Below are positions 8,927 to 17,200 of a stretch of 64,000 nucleotides of DNA, piece by piece. Location: positions 5,634,501 to 5,698,500 of the forward strand of contig NZ_CP012831.1 in the NCBI RefSeq assembly GCF_001307275.1, written 5' to 3'. The notes beneath the pieces were generated by a model. That model ran no database searches. It was not told the DNA's origin and was given only the letters and a program-made list of their open reading frames with translations. The first letter of the stretch is position 1. Each line of letters begins with the position of its first letter. The DNA is from Pseudomonas fluorescens (lineage in GTDB: Bacteria > Pseudomonadota > Gammaproteobacteria > Pseudomonadales > Pseudomonadaceae). The translations under genes and the position numbers were made by a program.

Positions 8927-9088
8927 TGTGGGAGCGAGCTTGCTCGCGATGAAGGCGGCACATTCAGCATAGTCGCTTCAGGCAGACCGCTATCGCGAGC
9001 AAGCTCGCTCCCACCGTTTGAATCCCATGGGCTCACTATCGCGTATTCACCACAAATCCCTGTGGGAGCGAGCTTGCTCGCGATGGCG
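8927..9088. repeat. REPIN plus a third REP copy
   Basis: TGTGGGAGCGAGCTTGCTCG at 8927 and its inverse ending at 9014 form a pair. A third, single copy in forward orientation starts at 9061. All lie in the 233-base gap between the DinB-like and lhpC-like genes. Confidence 0.9.
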
Positions 9089-9126
9089 GCGTCCCAGTCA
9101 CCGCCAGTCAGCGCCATACCCTGGGG

Positions 9127-10044
9127 TCAAAGCCCCACATCCGGCAACGCCGGCCGATTGGCCATGGCCTTGGCCATGATCTGCTCCACATACACTCGGT
9201 CTTCCTCTGGTAAGGCCAGGCGCGGTGGGCGGGTGAGGGCGCTGCCGCGGCCGGCGATGGCTTCGCACAGCTTGATGCATTGCACCAGATCGGCGCGGGC
9301 GTCCAGGTGCAGGATCGGCATCAACCATTCGTAGATCGGCATCGCTTCGGCAAAGCGTCCGGCGCGGGCCAGGCGGAAAATGGTCTCGCCTTCCTTCGGG
9401 AACACGTTGGACATGCCCGAGACCCAGCCTTCGGCGCCCACGGCGAGGCTCTCCAGCACCACGTCATCGAGACCGGCGAACAACACAAAGCGATCGCCGA
9501 CTTCGTTGCGCACGTCGATGAAGCGCCGGGTGTCGCCGGAGGAGTCCTTGAAACACACCACGTTGTCGCAATCGGCCAGGGAAATCAGGATGTCCGGCGT
9601 CACGTCATTCTTGTAGATCGGCGGGTTGTTGTAGACCATCAGCGGCACATCGGCGTGGCGGGCCACGTAGCGGAAATGCTCGGCGGTCTCGAAGGGTTTG
9701 GAGCCGTAGACCAGCGCCGGCATCAGCATCACCCCGTCGACCCCTACCTTGCGCACTGCGTTGGCGACCTTGGCGGCCTGCACGCTGGTGAACTCGGCCA
9801 CGCCGCAAATCACTGGCACGCGGCCACGGGAGGCGTCCACCGCGACTTCGGTCACGGCGATTTTTTCCTCGGCGCTCAGGGAAGTGTTTTCCCCCACCGA
9901 ACCGCAGACCACCAGGCCGGAAACACCGTCACGGATGACGTTGGAAATCACTTGGTGGGTTTTTTCCAGGTTGATGGAAAAGTCATCGTTGAATTGCGTG
10001 GTGACGGCGGGGAAAACGCCGCTCCAGTTGATGCGTTTGCTCAT
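9127..10044 (-). CDS. lhpC: DapA-family lyase, probable pyrroline-4-hydroxy-2-carboxylate deaminase
   Basis: A 305-residue class I aldolase-like (beta/alpha)8 protein. The Schiff-base lysine is Lys166 (VVCFKDSSGDTRR), the catalytic Tyr is Tyr138 (MVYNNPP), and the substrate loop is CGSVGENTSLS. In hydroxyproline pathways this family deaminates Δ1-pyrroline-4-hydroxy-2-carboxylate to α-ketoglutarate semialdehyde. That assignment rests on the neighbouring hydroxyproline enzymes; other DapA-family reactions cannot be excluded from sequence. It is the last gene of the leftward operon starting at 15976. Confidence 0.78.
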   Translation of the reverse strand: MSKRINWSGVFPAVTTQFNDDFSINLEKTHQVISNVIRDGVSGLVVCGSVGENTSLSAEEKIAVTEVAVDASRGRVPVICGVAEFTSVQAAKVANAVRKVGVDGVMLMPALVYGSKPFETAEHFRYVARHADVPLMVYNNPPIYKNDVTPDILISLADCDNVVCFKDSSGDTRRFIDVRNEVGDRFVLFAGLDDVVLESLAVGAEGWVSGMSNVFPKEGETIFRLARAGRFAEAMPIYEWLMPILHLDARADLVQCIKLCEAIAGRGSALTRPPRLALPEEDRVYVEQIMAKAMANRPALPDVGL

Positions 10045-10069
10045 GGTTGTCTCCGGTGGTTAACGGTAT

Positions 10070-10172
10070 GTGGCGAGGGGATTTGTGGGAGCAAAGCTTG
10101 CTCGCGATGCGGACGCTCGGTTCCCCTGGAAGACCGCGATATCTTCATCGCGGGCAAGCCTTGCTCCCACAG
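10070..10172. repeat. REPIN
   Basis: Inverted REP pair starting in TGGCGAGGGGATTTGTGGGA and ending in the inverse of the AGGCTTGCCCGCGA variant, between the dehydratase-like gene and lhpC. It sits inside the presumed operon. Confidence 0.85.
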
Positions 10173-10198
10173 AGGGGGGCGAAGCCAGTTCAAAAAAA

Positions 10199-11227
10199 TC
10201 ATGCGCCAGGCCAGGTGTCGGAAAGCCGATAGCCCTGGGGCCACGGATCGGCGGGGTCGAGCAACAGCTGATGGGTCCCGGTGATCCACGCCCGTCCGGC
10301 GATGCATGGGTAAATCGCCGGGCGTCCGGCCACATCGGTCAGTGAGTCGATGCGGCAGTGGAATTCGGAGCCGATGATCGAGCGGCCGATAAACCGCTCG
10401 CCCACCTGCATCAAACCCTTGGCGTGCAGCACCGCCATGCGTGCCGAGCAGCCGGTGCCGGTGGGGGAACGGTCGATCTTGCCAGGCTGGATCACCACGG
10501 CGTTGGCGCCAGTGGCGATGCCATTCTCCTGGACGATGGGCGCGGCGATCTGGCAGAACGAGATGTGCGACCAATCAGGATTCAACGGGTGCACGAAGCC
10601 CAGTTGTTCGTTGGCGGCGCGGGTGATCTTCAAGCCCACGGCCACCAGCTCGGCGGCTTCATCGGGGCGAATGGCAAAACCCAGGCGTTGGGCGTCGACG
10701 ATGACAAAGCTGTCGCCGCCGTAGGCGGTGTCCACCTGCAGGGAGCCCAGGCCTTCGACTTCGATCCAGGCATCGAGGCGGTCGGCGAAGGAGGGCACGT
10801 TCTTGATCTCGATCCGTCGCACCTTGCCATCGCGGCAGTCGGCCACCGCCTCGATCAGGCCGCCCGGGGCCTCCAGTACCAGGCGGGTCTGGGGCTCGGT
10901 CATCGGCAGGATGCCGCTGTCCAGCAACACGGTGGCGACGCACAGCGAGTTGGAGCCGGACATCGGCGGGGTGTCGGCCGGTTCCATGATGATCCAGGCC
11001 ATCTGCGCCCGTGGGTCCTTGGCCGGCACCAGCAGGTTGACGTGGCGGAACACACCGCCACGGGGCTCGTTGAGGACAAAGTTGCGCAGGGTCTGGTCCT
11101 GGGCGATCCAGCGTGACTGCTCCCACACCGTGGCACCGGGTGGTGGCGCGACACCGCCGACGATCACATCGCCGACTTCGCCTTCGGCGTGGCAACTGAC
11201 TACATGGATGATTTTGGATGAGCGCAT
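10199..11227 (-). CDS. proline-racemase-family dehydratase, probable trans-3-hydroxy-L-proline dehydratase
   Basis: 342 residues of the proline racemase superfamily. The two catalytic Cys of racemases and epimerases are replaced: the first position is Ser90 (MSGSNSL, where epimerases have MCGHGTI) and the second is Thr256 (DRSPTGTGCSAR, where epimerases have DRSPCGTG). A Thr at the second site is known from trans-3-hydroxyproline dehydratases such as human L3HYPDH. Dehydration of trans-3-hydroxyproline would give Δ1-pyrroline-2-carboxylate. A true epimerase with both Cys is encoded separately at 19994-20926, so this copy is unlikely to be a redundant epimerase. Confidence 0.78.
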   Translation of the reverse strand: MRSSKIIHVVSCHAEGEVGDVIVGGVAPPPGATVWEQSRWIAQDQTLRNFVLNEPRGGVFRHVNLLVPAKDPRAQMAWIIMEPADTPPMSGSNSLCVATVLLDSGILPMTEPQTRLVLEAPGGLIEAVADCRDGKVRRIEIKNVPSFADRLDAWIEVEGLGSLQVDTAYGGDSFVIVDAQRLGFAIRPDEAAELVAVGLKITRAANEQLGFVHPLNPDWSHISFCQIAAPIVQENGIATGANAVVIQPGKIDRSPTGTGCSARMAVLHAKGLMQVGERFIGRSIIGSEFHCRIDSLTDVAGRPAIYPCIAGRAWITGTHQLLLDPADPWPQGYRLSDTWPGA

Positions 11228-11260
11228 GAGTCAAATCCTTGGGTTGTCTGTTCGGGCCTC

Positions 11261-11325
11261 ATCGCGAGCAAGCTCGCTCCCACATTGAAATGCGTTCCCC
11301 TGTGGGAGCGCGCTTGCTCGCGATA
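11261..11325. repeat. inverted REP pair, inward-facing order
   Basis: ATCGCGAGCAAGCTCGCTCC is followed 16 bases later by TGTGGGAGCGCGCTTGCTCG, so the pair has the opposite order from most REPINs in the window. It lies between the ABC ATPase gene and the dehydratase gene. Confidence 0.85.
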
Positions 11326-11335
11326 GGGCCATCCG

Positions 11336-12058
11336 CTATTTCACCGACTTGAGAAACGCCGCCGTCTCCGGCTGCACCGGGTTGCCGATCACCTGGTCCG
11401 GCGGGCCGATTTCATGGACCCGCCCATTGCAAAAGAACGCCACGCGGTCGGACACGTCCCGGGCGAAGCGGATCTCGTGGGTCACCAGCACCATGGTCAT
11501 GCCGTCTTCGGCGAGCATGCGCATGGTGTCCAGCACTTCGCCCACCAGTTGCGGGTCCAGGGCCGAGGTGGCTTCGTCGAAGAGCATGTAGTCCGGCGAC
11601 ATCGCCAGCGCCCGGGCGATCGCCATGCGTTGTTGCTGGCCGCCGGAAAGCTTGCCGGGGAAGGCCTTGAGCTTGTCCCCCAGGCCCACATGTTCAAGCT
11701 GTTTCACCGCCAGGGCCTCGGCGTCCTGCCGGCTCTTGCCGAGCACCTTGCGCGGCGCCAGCATGACGTTCTCCAACACGGTCAGGTGAGGGAAGGCGTT
11801 CCATTGCTGGAAGACGATGCCGATTTTCTGCCGCAGGCGATTGAGATCAGTGGCCCGGTCATGAACCTCGATGCCGTCCACGCGGATGCTGCCTTTCTGA
11901 ATGGGCTCCAGGCCGTTGATGCACATCAGCAGGGTCGATTTGCCAGAGCCGGAACCGCCGATGATCGACACCACTTCGCCCTTGTCCACCGTCAGGCTCA
12001 CACCCTTGACCACTTCCAGGTCACCGAAGGATTTGTGTACGTTTTCGATCTCAATCAT
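11336..12058 (-). CDS. amino-acid ABC transporter ATP-binding protein
   Basis: A 240-residue polar-amino-acid (HisP/GlnQ type) ATPase. Walker A GGSGSGKST at residues 34-42, ABC signature LSGGQQQRMAIARAL, Walker B MLFDEATSALD and an H-loop VTHE are all present. It overlaps the preceding permease gene by 8 bases. With two permeases and a binding protein in the operon it should import an amino acid, probably hydroxyproline isomers given the catabolic neighbours. Confidence 0.93.
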   Translation of the reverse strand: MIEIENVHKSFGDLEVVKGVSLTVDKGEVVSIIGGSGSGKSTLLMCINGLEPIQKGSIRVDGIEVHDRATDLNRLRQKIGIVFQQWNAFPHLTVLENVMLAPRKVLGKSRQDAEALAVKQLEHVGLGDKLKAFPGKLSGGQQQRMAIARALAMSPDYMLFDEATSALDPQLVGEVLDTMRMLAEDGMTMVLVTHEIRFARDVSDRVAFFCNGRVHEIGPPDQVIGNPVQPETAAFLKSVK

Positions 12059-12701
12059 TTTCCTGCCACCTTCTTTCCAGGCGTGCGCCGAGGCGGGCGA
12101 CCACCAGGCTCATGACGTAGTAAATGAGGCCCGCGATGCACAGCACCAGCAGGGGTTCCTGAATGCGCGTGACGATGGTTTGCGACGCCCGCAGCAATTC
12201 GACGATGCCGATCCACATCACCAGCGCGGTGTCCTTCATCACGCCCAGCACCAGGTTCAGCCAGCCGGGAAAGGCCACCCGCGTGGCAATCGGCAGGACG
12301 ATGAAGCGCAGGTCCTGCACATAGCTCAGGCCCAGCGACCGGCTGGCCCGGCGGGTGCTCAACGGCACCGCCAGCACGCCACCGCGGACGATCTCGGTGA
12401 AGTACGCCGCGGCGTAGATCCCGAGGACGATACAGCCGACGGCAAAGGCGCTGAGGTTCAGGCCGGCGATGCTCTTGAGGGAGTTGAACAGCACGAACTG
12501 GATCAGCAGCGGCACACTGCGAAACACGTCCAGCAGCCAGGCCAGCGGCAGGCTGGCCCGCGGCAACAGCGCCCGCAACAGACCGAACAGCAACCCGGCG
12601 AAGGTGCCCAGCAGGATCGACCACACGGTCAGTTGCAGCGTGACCCAGGCCCCCTCGAGCAAATACAGCAGGTCGTTGACGCTGAGGCTTGTAGAAAACA
12701 T
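12051..12701 (-). CDS. amino-acid ABC transporter permease
   Basis: A 216-residue HisM/GlnP-type inner-membrane permease with about five membrane segments. The EAA-loop region reads SLGLSYVQDLRFIVLPIATRVAFPG. It overlaps the ATPase gene and lies 12 bases after the other permease, so the pair presumably forms a heterodimeric channel. Confidence 0.9.
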   Translation of the reverse strand: MFSTSLSVNDLLYLLEGAWVTLQLTVWSILLGTFAGLLFGLLRALLPRASLPLAWLLDVFRSVPLLIQFVLFNSLKSIAGLNLSAFAVGCIVLGIYAAAYFTEIVRGGVLAVPLSTRRASRSLGLSYVQDLRFIVLPIATRVAFPGWLNLVLGVMKDTALVMWIGIVELLRASQTIVTRIQEPLLVLCIAGLIYYVMSLVVARLGARLERRWQEND

Positions 12702-12713
12702 GACCCACCCTCC

Positions 12714-13379
12714 TCAGTAACGAAACAACCGCCAGGACAACAGCCGGGCCAACCCGACGATCAGCTTGGCGATCAGGTAATACAGCACCGCCGCGAGGGC
12801 GAAGTATTCGAAGGTGCGGAAGGTCTTGACGTTGTATTCCTGGGTGACACCGGTGAGGTCATTGTTCAGGCCGACCACCACCCCCAGGGACGTCATCAGC
12901 ACCGCCCAGACCATCTGGTTGGTCAGCGGGTAGAAGACGATGCGCAACAGTTGCGGGACGATGATCATCCGGTAGGCCTGGAAGGCACTCATCCCCAACG
13001 AACGGGCGGCGCGCATTTGCGTACCGGGCACGGCCTTGAGGCCGCCGCGAAAGTTTTCCGCCAGGTAGCCGGCGTTGTTGAAGGTGATTCCGGCCAGCAA
13101 GGCCAGCCAGGAACTGACGTGCAGCCCGAGGGAGCCGAGGCCGAAGTAGAGGATGTAGATCTGGAACAGCGAGGGCGTGTTGCGGGCGATGGACACCCAG
13201 CCATTGCCTACGCCTCGCAGCAAGCGATTCGGGGCCTGGCGCATCACGGTCAGCACCAGGGCGATCAGCACGCCGAAAATCATCGACAGCGCGGCGGTCT
13301 CGAAGGTCACCCAGGCCCCGGCGAGCATGTCGGGCAGGGCGCGCAAGGCCGGGCGCCATTGGAAGCTGTAGTCAAACAT
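12714..13379 (-). CDS. amino-acid ABC transporter permease
   Basis: A 221-residue permease starting MFDYSFQWRPAL; longer in-frame starts would run deeper into the aconitase X gene. The EAA-like loop is AARSLGMSAFQAYRMIIVPQLLRI. The start overlaps the aconitase X stop by 8 bases, consistent with translational coupling in one operon. Confidence 0.9.
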   Translation of the reverse strand: MFDYSFQWRPALRALPDMLAGAWVTFETAALSMIFGVLIALVLTVMRQAPNRLLRGVGNGWVSIARNTPSLFQIYILYFGLGSLGLHVSSWLALLAGITFNNAGYLAENFRGGLKAVPGTQMRAARSLGMSAFQAYRMIIVPQLLRIVFYPLTNQMVWAVLMTSLGVVVGLNNDLTGVTQEYNVKTFRTFEYFALAAVLYYLIAKLIVGLARLLSWRLFRY

Positions 13380-15147
13380 GGGTCGGGCTCCCGGTGCGGG
13401 TGGGTTGCAGCCATGTGGGCGGCTGGCCGCGAGTGGCGGCGGTGCACGCGGCCTCGACGCAGTCGGCGAGGGCGGCAAAGTGCACCCCGCGACCGACCAG
13501 GCCGGGTGCGTAGTGGGCGTATTTACCGGAGTTGGTCATCAGCGTGGTGGCGTGGGGCGGGATCACCGGCTCACCCAGCATGCACCAGCAGGTGTCGGTC
13601 ACCAGCACCGCGCCGAAGGCCTCGATGGCGGTCAGATACCCGGCTTTGCGGGCCTGCTCCAGCACCGCCCGACCGCAGGTGATTGCCAGCACCACATAGG
13701 GATGCTTGACCCGGCCCGCGCACAAGGTCGCGAGGGCGGCGAATTCGCTGAGGGAGAAATGCGGATTGCCCAGGGACACCACGTCCACCCAGTTGTCTCG
13801 GGCGCTGTTGAGTTCGCGCCAACTGGCAAGCAGGCCTGTGGCGTCGACGCTTTCCTGTGGCAACGCGACGTCGCGCTCCAGGACATCGGCCGGGTCGAGC
13901 GCTTCCGGTGTCACACCGGCGATGTGGAACAGCGGCGCGGCGCTGGTGGTGGCGAACGCGGCGCCGAAGGCCTTGAGGTCGTCCAGGCTCGGTGCGGCGT
14001 GTTCCAGGCCGCGTATCAGCGGAATACGCCGGCCGGCCAGACTACCGATGTGATAGCCCAGCAGCGGATAGAAACTGTCATCGACCTTGCCCAGTGCCGG
14101 CACGTCGACGATCAGCCGGGCCTTGCGCGGGTCGTCGAGATGGCAGCCGGTCAACGGTGCCCGCCCGCACAGGGCGATGCAGATGTCGAGGAAGTCCGGG
14201 TACTTTTGCGTGCGCGCGCCCAACACGCTGTTGGCATAGACCACCGCATTGGATTCGGCCCAGACGATTTGCTCGCCGGCTTTTGGCGCGGTGTCCAGCA
14301 GGTAGGGCGCACAAGTGAAACTCAGCTGGGCGCCCATCGCCATGTAGGCGTCGCCCAAGGCACTGGCCGGCTCGCCCAGCGCCGGGTCGACACCCAGCTC
14401 GCGCCAGCGACGCTGGTCCACGGAGATGGAATTGAGGGTGGTGGGCACGCGAACTTTCGCGCCCCATTGCACCAGTTGCTCGGCAAAGCGCAGGCTGGCG
14501 GGACCGGTGTAGATGCAGCCGTCGATGTGGGCCTGGGTCACGTCTAGCAATTGCGTGGCGCCCTGGATCTCGGCCATGCGCAGCACGATGTGCATCGCCA
14601 CTTGGGCAGCCTTGCCATGGCTGCCGTCGAGCAATGCCCGGTCTTGTTCGGTCAGTTCCAGGGTTGAGAACGTGGGCGGCTGCGACGCCGCGTACGAACC
14701 TTGCCAGCCGTCGTCCAGGGGCCGGCCAGACAATGTCAGGACATCGCTTTCCAGACGGACAAAACCCTGGCCGCGCAGCCCATTGAAGGCCTCGTGTCCC
14801 ACGCACAACACCGGCAGCGAACGCTGGAAAATCACCTGCGCCACCAGCACGCCCAGGGTCAGGATTTCATCGGCTTCGGCCAGCACCAGGGCTGCGGGGG
14901 CGTGGCCATTGCTGATCAGTTCCATCAAGACGCTGCTGCCGGTACAGGAGCCGCGTCCGCTGGGAATCGCCAATACGCGTCCGGCCAGGTGCTGGCCACT
15001 CAAGGGATGGTGCCGGTCGATGACCTCGCCACTGGCTGGATCGACGCCGCCCCAGAAACTCAGCCCCACCTCGGCGAACAACAGGGCGCCCTGGGCGGCA
15101 CCCTCCACCAGGCTGCGGCCTTTCACACGGACAGGCGTGCTTGGCAT
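13372..15147 (-). CDS. aconitase X, single-chain cis-3-hydroxy-L-proline dehydratase type
   Basis: 591 residues. The N-terminal portion (about 1-140) corresponds to the small swivel domain, with a GRGSCTGSS loop. The remainder is the large catalytic domain with likely cluster/metal ligands in TTLNSISVD, ALCGRAP and TDTCWCML segments. In AcnX enzymes these two parts are often separate genes; here they are fused. Characterised bacterial AcnX proteins dehydrate cis-3-hydroxy-L-proline, which fits the hydroxyproline locus, although mevalonate-5-phosphate dehydratases also belong to this superfamily. It lies between the binding-protein gene and the first permease gene. Confidence 0.85.
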   Translation of the reverse strand: MPSTPVRVKGRSLVEGAAQGALLFAEVGLSFWGGVDPASGEVIDRHHPLSGQHLAGRVLAIPSGRGSCTGSSVLMELISNGHAPAALVLAEADEILTLGVLVAQVIFQRSLPVLCVGHEAFNGLRGQGFVRLESDVLTLSGRPLDDGWQGSYAASQPPTFSTLELTEQDRALLDGSHGKAAQVAMHIVLRMAEIQGATQLLDVTQAHIDGCIYTGPASLRFAEQLVQWGAKVRVPTTLNSISVDQRRWRELGVDPALGEPASALGDAYMAMGAQLSFTCAPYLLDTAPKAGEQIVWAESNAVVYANSVLGARTQKYPDFLDICIALCGRAPLTGCHLDDPRKARLIVDVPALGKVDDSFYPLLGYHIGSLAGRRIPLIRGLEHAAPSLDDLKAFGAAFATTSAAPLFHIAGVTPEALDPADVLERDVALPQESVDATGLLASWRELNSARDNWVDVVSLGNPHFSLSEFAALATLCAGRVKHPYVVLAITCGRAVLEQARKAGYLTAIEAFGAVLVTDTCWCMLGEPVIPPHATTLMTNSGKYAHYAPGLVGRGVHFAALADCVEAACTAATRGQPPTWLQPTRTGSPTHV

Positions 15148-15157
15148 GCGCCGATCC

Positions 15158-15976
15158 TCAGTAGTAGACCTGGGGAACGGTCAGGTTGGCCGGCGGGATG
15201 TCGGTGCCGACCCATTTGACGAACAACTCCTTGTAGCGGCCGGTGCGCACCTGCTGGTTGACGAACAGGTTGAGGTAGTTGAGCAGGCCGTACTCGCTGC
15301 GCTTGGCGCCGAGGGACACGTAGTCGATGACGTAGGGCGCGTCACCGGCGATCTTCAGGCTCTTGTACTTGCCCGACTTGATGGTCGCGGCGGCCACGGT
15401 GTTGGTCACCACGGTGGCATCGATGTGCCCCTGGGCGACGGCCAGCAGGGTGTCGTTCTGCGACTGGTAGGCGCGGAAGCTGCCGCTGCCCCAGCTCTTC
15501 TGGTCCTTCTCCAGGGCGATGGCTTCGTAGGTGCTACTGGTGTTGCCCAAGGCCTTGCCCTTGAGGTCGGCGTAGCTGTTGATGCCGGTGTTGTCGCGGG
15601 TCAGCACCACCATCTGGAAGGCGAAGTAGGGCACGGTCAGGCCGACGGTCTTGGCTCGCTCCAAGGTGTCCGACGTAGAGGCGACGATGACGTCGGCGCG
15701 ACCGGACAGCAGCGCGGGGATTCGATCGGAGAACGGCGTTTCCACCACTTCGGCGTCTACGCCGAGGACCTTCGCCAGGTCTTGGCAATAGTCCACGTCG
15801 AATCCCGCCGGTTTGTTGCTTTCGTCGCGAAAGCCCATGGGCGGGAAGTCCAGGGTCACGGCGCAGCGCAGTTTGCCGGAACCGATGATGTCGTCGAGTT
15901 TGTCGGCGTGGGCCGGGGCGATGAAAAGCGGGGTGAGGACAACGCTGAGGGCTACGGCCAATGCAGGGTTTTTCAT
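15158..15976 (-). CDS. amino-acid ABC transporter substrate-binding protein
   Basis: A 272-residue periplasmic binding protein of family 3. The signal peptide is MKNPALAVALSVVLTPLFIAPAHA. Mature motifs include GKLRCAVTLDFPPMGFRD and GRADVIVAS. It is the first gene of the seven-gene leftward operon (binding protein, AcnX, two permeases, ATPase, dehydratase, deaminase). A palindromic candidate operator lies about 50 bases upstream of its start. Confidence 0.93.
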   Translation of the reverse strand: MKNPALAVALSVVLTPLFIAPAHADKLDDIIGSGKLRCAVTLDFPPMGFRDESNKPAGFDVDYCQDLAKVLGVDAEVVETPFSDRIPALLSGRADVIVASTSDTLERAKTVGLTVPYFAFQMVVLTRDNTGINSYADLKGKALGNTSSTYEAIALEKDQKSWGSGSFRAYQSQNDTLLAVAQGHIDATVVTNTVAAATIKSGKYKSLKIAGDAPYVIDYVSLGAKRSEYGLLNYLNLFVNQQVRTGRYKELFVKWVGTDIPPANLTVPQVYY

Positions 15977-16005
15977 AAATGCCTCGCTGTCGAATAAATG
16001 CGGTG

Positions 16006-16037
16006 AGATATCGTATTGAGGATTTCGTATACGATAT
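16006..16037. promoter_or_regulatory. candidate GntR operator upstream of the transporter operon
   Basis: TCGTATACGA at 16025-16034 is a perfect 10-base palindrome, extended imperfectly to 16 bases (16022-16037). A partial copy, ATATCGTAT, lies at 16008-16016. The GTATACGA core recurs just upstream of the gntR gene at 21744-21751. Spacing to the start codon (about 50 bases) fits a promoter-overlapping operator. Confidence 0.55.
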
Positions 16038-16210
16038 TAGATAAGCAATCGGCATGCCTGTTTCGGGTTGAGTCGCAGTAATTGTGTGGGAGGACTGACC
16101 TAGAGGCTTTCCAGGCGGGCGGTGGCGTATGAGGGCAGGGTGCTACGTTGGCCTGTGGTGTTACAGATGGGAGCAGCCACGGGATCCGACGCCCCATCAG
16201 GGAACATGGA

Positions 16211-16960
16211 TCAGCGCTGATTCTCGCGATATTGGCTGGGCGACAGGCTGGTCAGGGCGCGGAACTGGCGACTGAAGGCGCTGTGATCGGTGTAACCGCA
16301 GCGCAGGGCGATCTCGGTGATCGGCAGGTCCTGGTCGAGCAACAGCCGCGAGGCTTCCTCCAACCTTGCCTTGTGAATCATCTGCCGTGGTGTGAGTTGG
16401 AAGATGCGCTTGCAGTGCCGTTCCAGTTGCGCCACCGACAATTCGGCGATGGCGGTCAGCTCGGCAAGGCTGATGGGGCGGGCGAAGTGCTGCTTGATAT
16501 GGGCGTCCACCGCCGCCAGTTTGTGAAACGCCGGATGGCTCGATTGCGGCAGTTGCAGGTCGCGGGAAATGCCGGCCAGGCCGACGATCCGGCCCTCCGG
16601 ATCGTGCAGGGCGAGCTTGTGGGTCAGGCACCATACGGGCTGGTTGCCGTAATACAAATGCAGTTCGAGCTGGTCGGCCAACTCCCGCCCGCTGGCCAGC
16701 ACCCGGCGATCCTGTTCGGTGTACAGCGGGCCGAAGCGTTCGGGGAACACCTGGTCGGCGGTGAGGCCGAGCAGGTCGCTGCGGTGTTTGAAGCCGCAAC
16801 GCCGGGCCAGGGTCTGGTTGACGAAGGCGTAGCGGGCCTGCGGGTCCTTGATGAAAAACACCACGTCCGCGAGGGTGTCCAGCAGCGGGGCGATGGGCTG
16901 CAGGCTGCGCAGCAGGGTGTCGAGGTCGCAAGGGGCTAGGGCGGTGAGCGAGGGGTACAT
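16211..16960 (-). CDS. PAS-AraC family transcriptional regulator
   Basis: 249 residues. An N-terminal PAS-like sensor (about 20-130; ADVVFFIKDPQARYAFVNQT, GRIVGLAGISRDL) is joined to a C-terminal AraC double helix-turn-helix (ISLAELTAIAELSVAQLERH and ITEIALRCGYTDHSAFSRQF). An AraC/XylS activator (LhpR) controls hydroxyproline catabolism in P. aeruginosa, so this may be its counterpart; the link is by position only. It lies between the two hydroxyproline operons on the same strand. Confidence 0.85.
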   Translation of the reverse strand: MYPSLTALAPCDLDTLLRSLQPIAPLLDTLADVVFFIKDPQARYAFVNQTLARRCGFKHRSDLLGLTADQVFPERFGPLYTEQDRRVLASGRELADQLELHLYYGNQPVWCLTHKLALHDPEGRIVGLAGISRDLQLPQSSHPAFHKLAAVDAHIKQHFARPISLAELTAIAELSVAQLERHCKRIFQLTPRQMIHKARLEEASRLLLDQDLPITEIALRCGYTDHSAFSRQFRALTSLSPSQYRENQR

Positions 16961-17029
16961 GGCCGGCGTCGTCTTTTTTGTGGGGCGATGGCGCAGTGTC
17001 AGTTGAAAATGTGCTGCCTGTCACGCCGC

Positions 17030-17178
17030 CTTCGCGAGCAGGCTCGCTCCCACATTGGGGGCCGCGGCGTCTCCTGCGAACCTTCTGTGGGAGCGAGCTT
17101 GCTCGCGATGGCGTCAGTGCATCCGACATCGATGCAAGCTGACCCACCGCTATCGCGAGCAAGCTCACTCCCACAGGG
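17030..17178. repeat. three REP copies (REPIN plus extra)
   Basis: TTCGCGAGCAGGCTCGCTCC near 17035, a forward TGTGGGAGCGAGCTTGCTCG at 17087 and an inverse ATCGCGAGCAAGCTCACTCC at 17153 fill most of the gap between the AraC gene and the dehydrogenase gene. The first and third copies each carry a point change inside the arm. Confidence 0.88.
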
Positions 17179-17200
17179 GATTGGGGTGAGTGCAGATCGG

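Noticed and set aside
8927..9088. Regular palindromic repeats considered as a CRISPR array
   Set aside because: Spacing is irregular, copies alternate in orientation, and no cas genes are present; they are REP elements.
8908..9117. Short open frames encoding GASLLA/SRASSLPQ-like peptides across the window
   Set aside because: They are translations of REP arms; the same peptide strings recur at many REP loci, with no ribosome sites or independent coding signal.
11901..13682. 593-codon plus-strand frame over the ABC transporter genes
   Set aside because: It is rich in Gln/His/Pro/Arg as expected for the complement of membrane-protein genes and has no start context.
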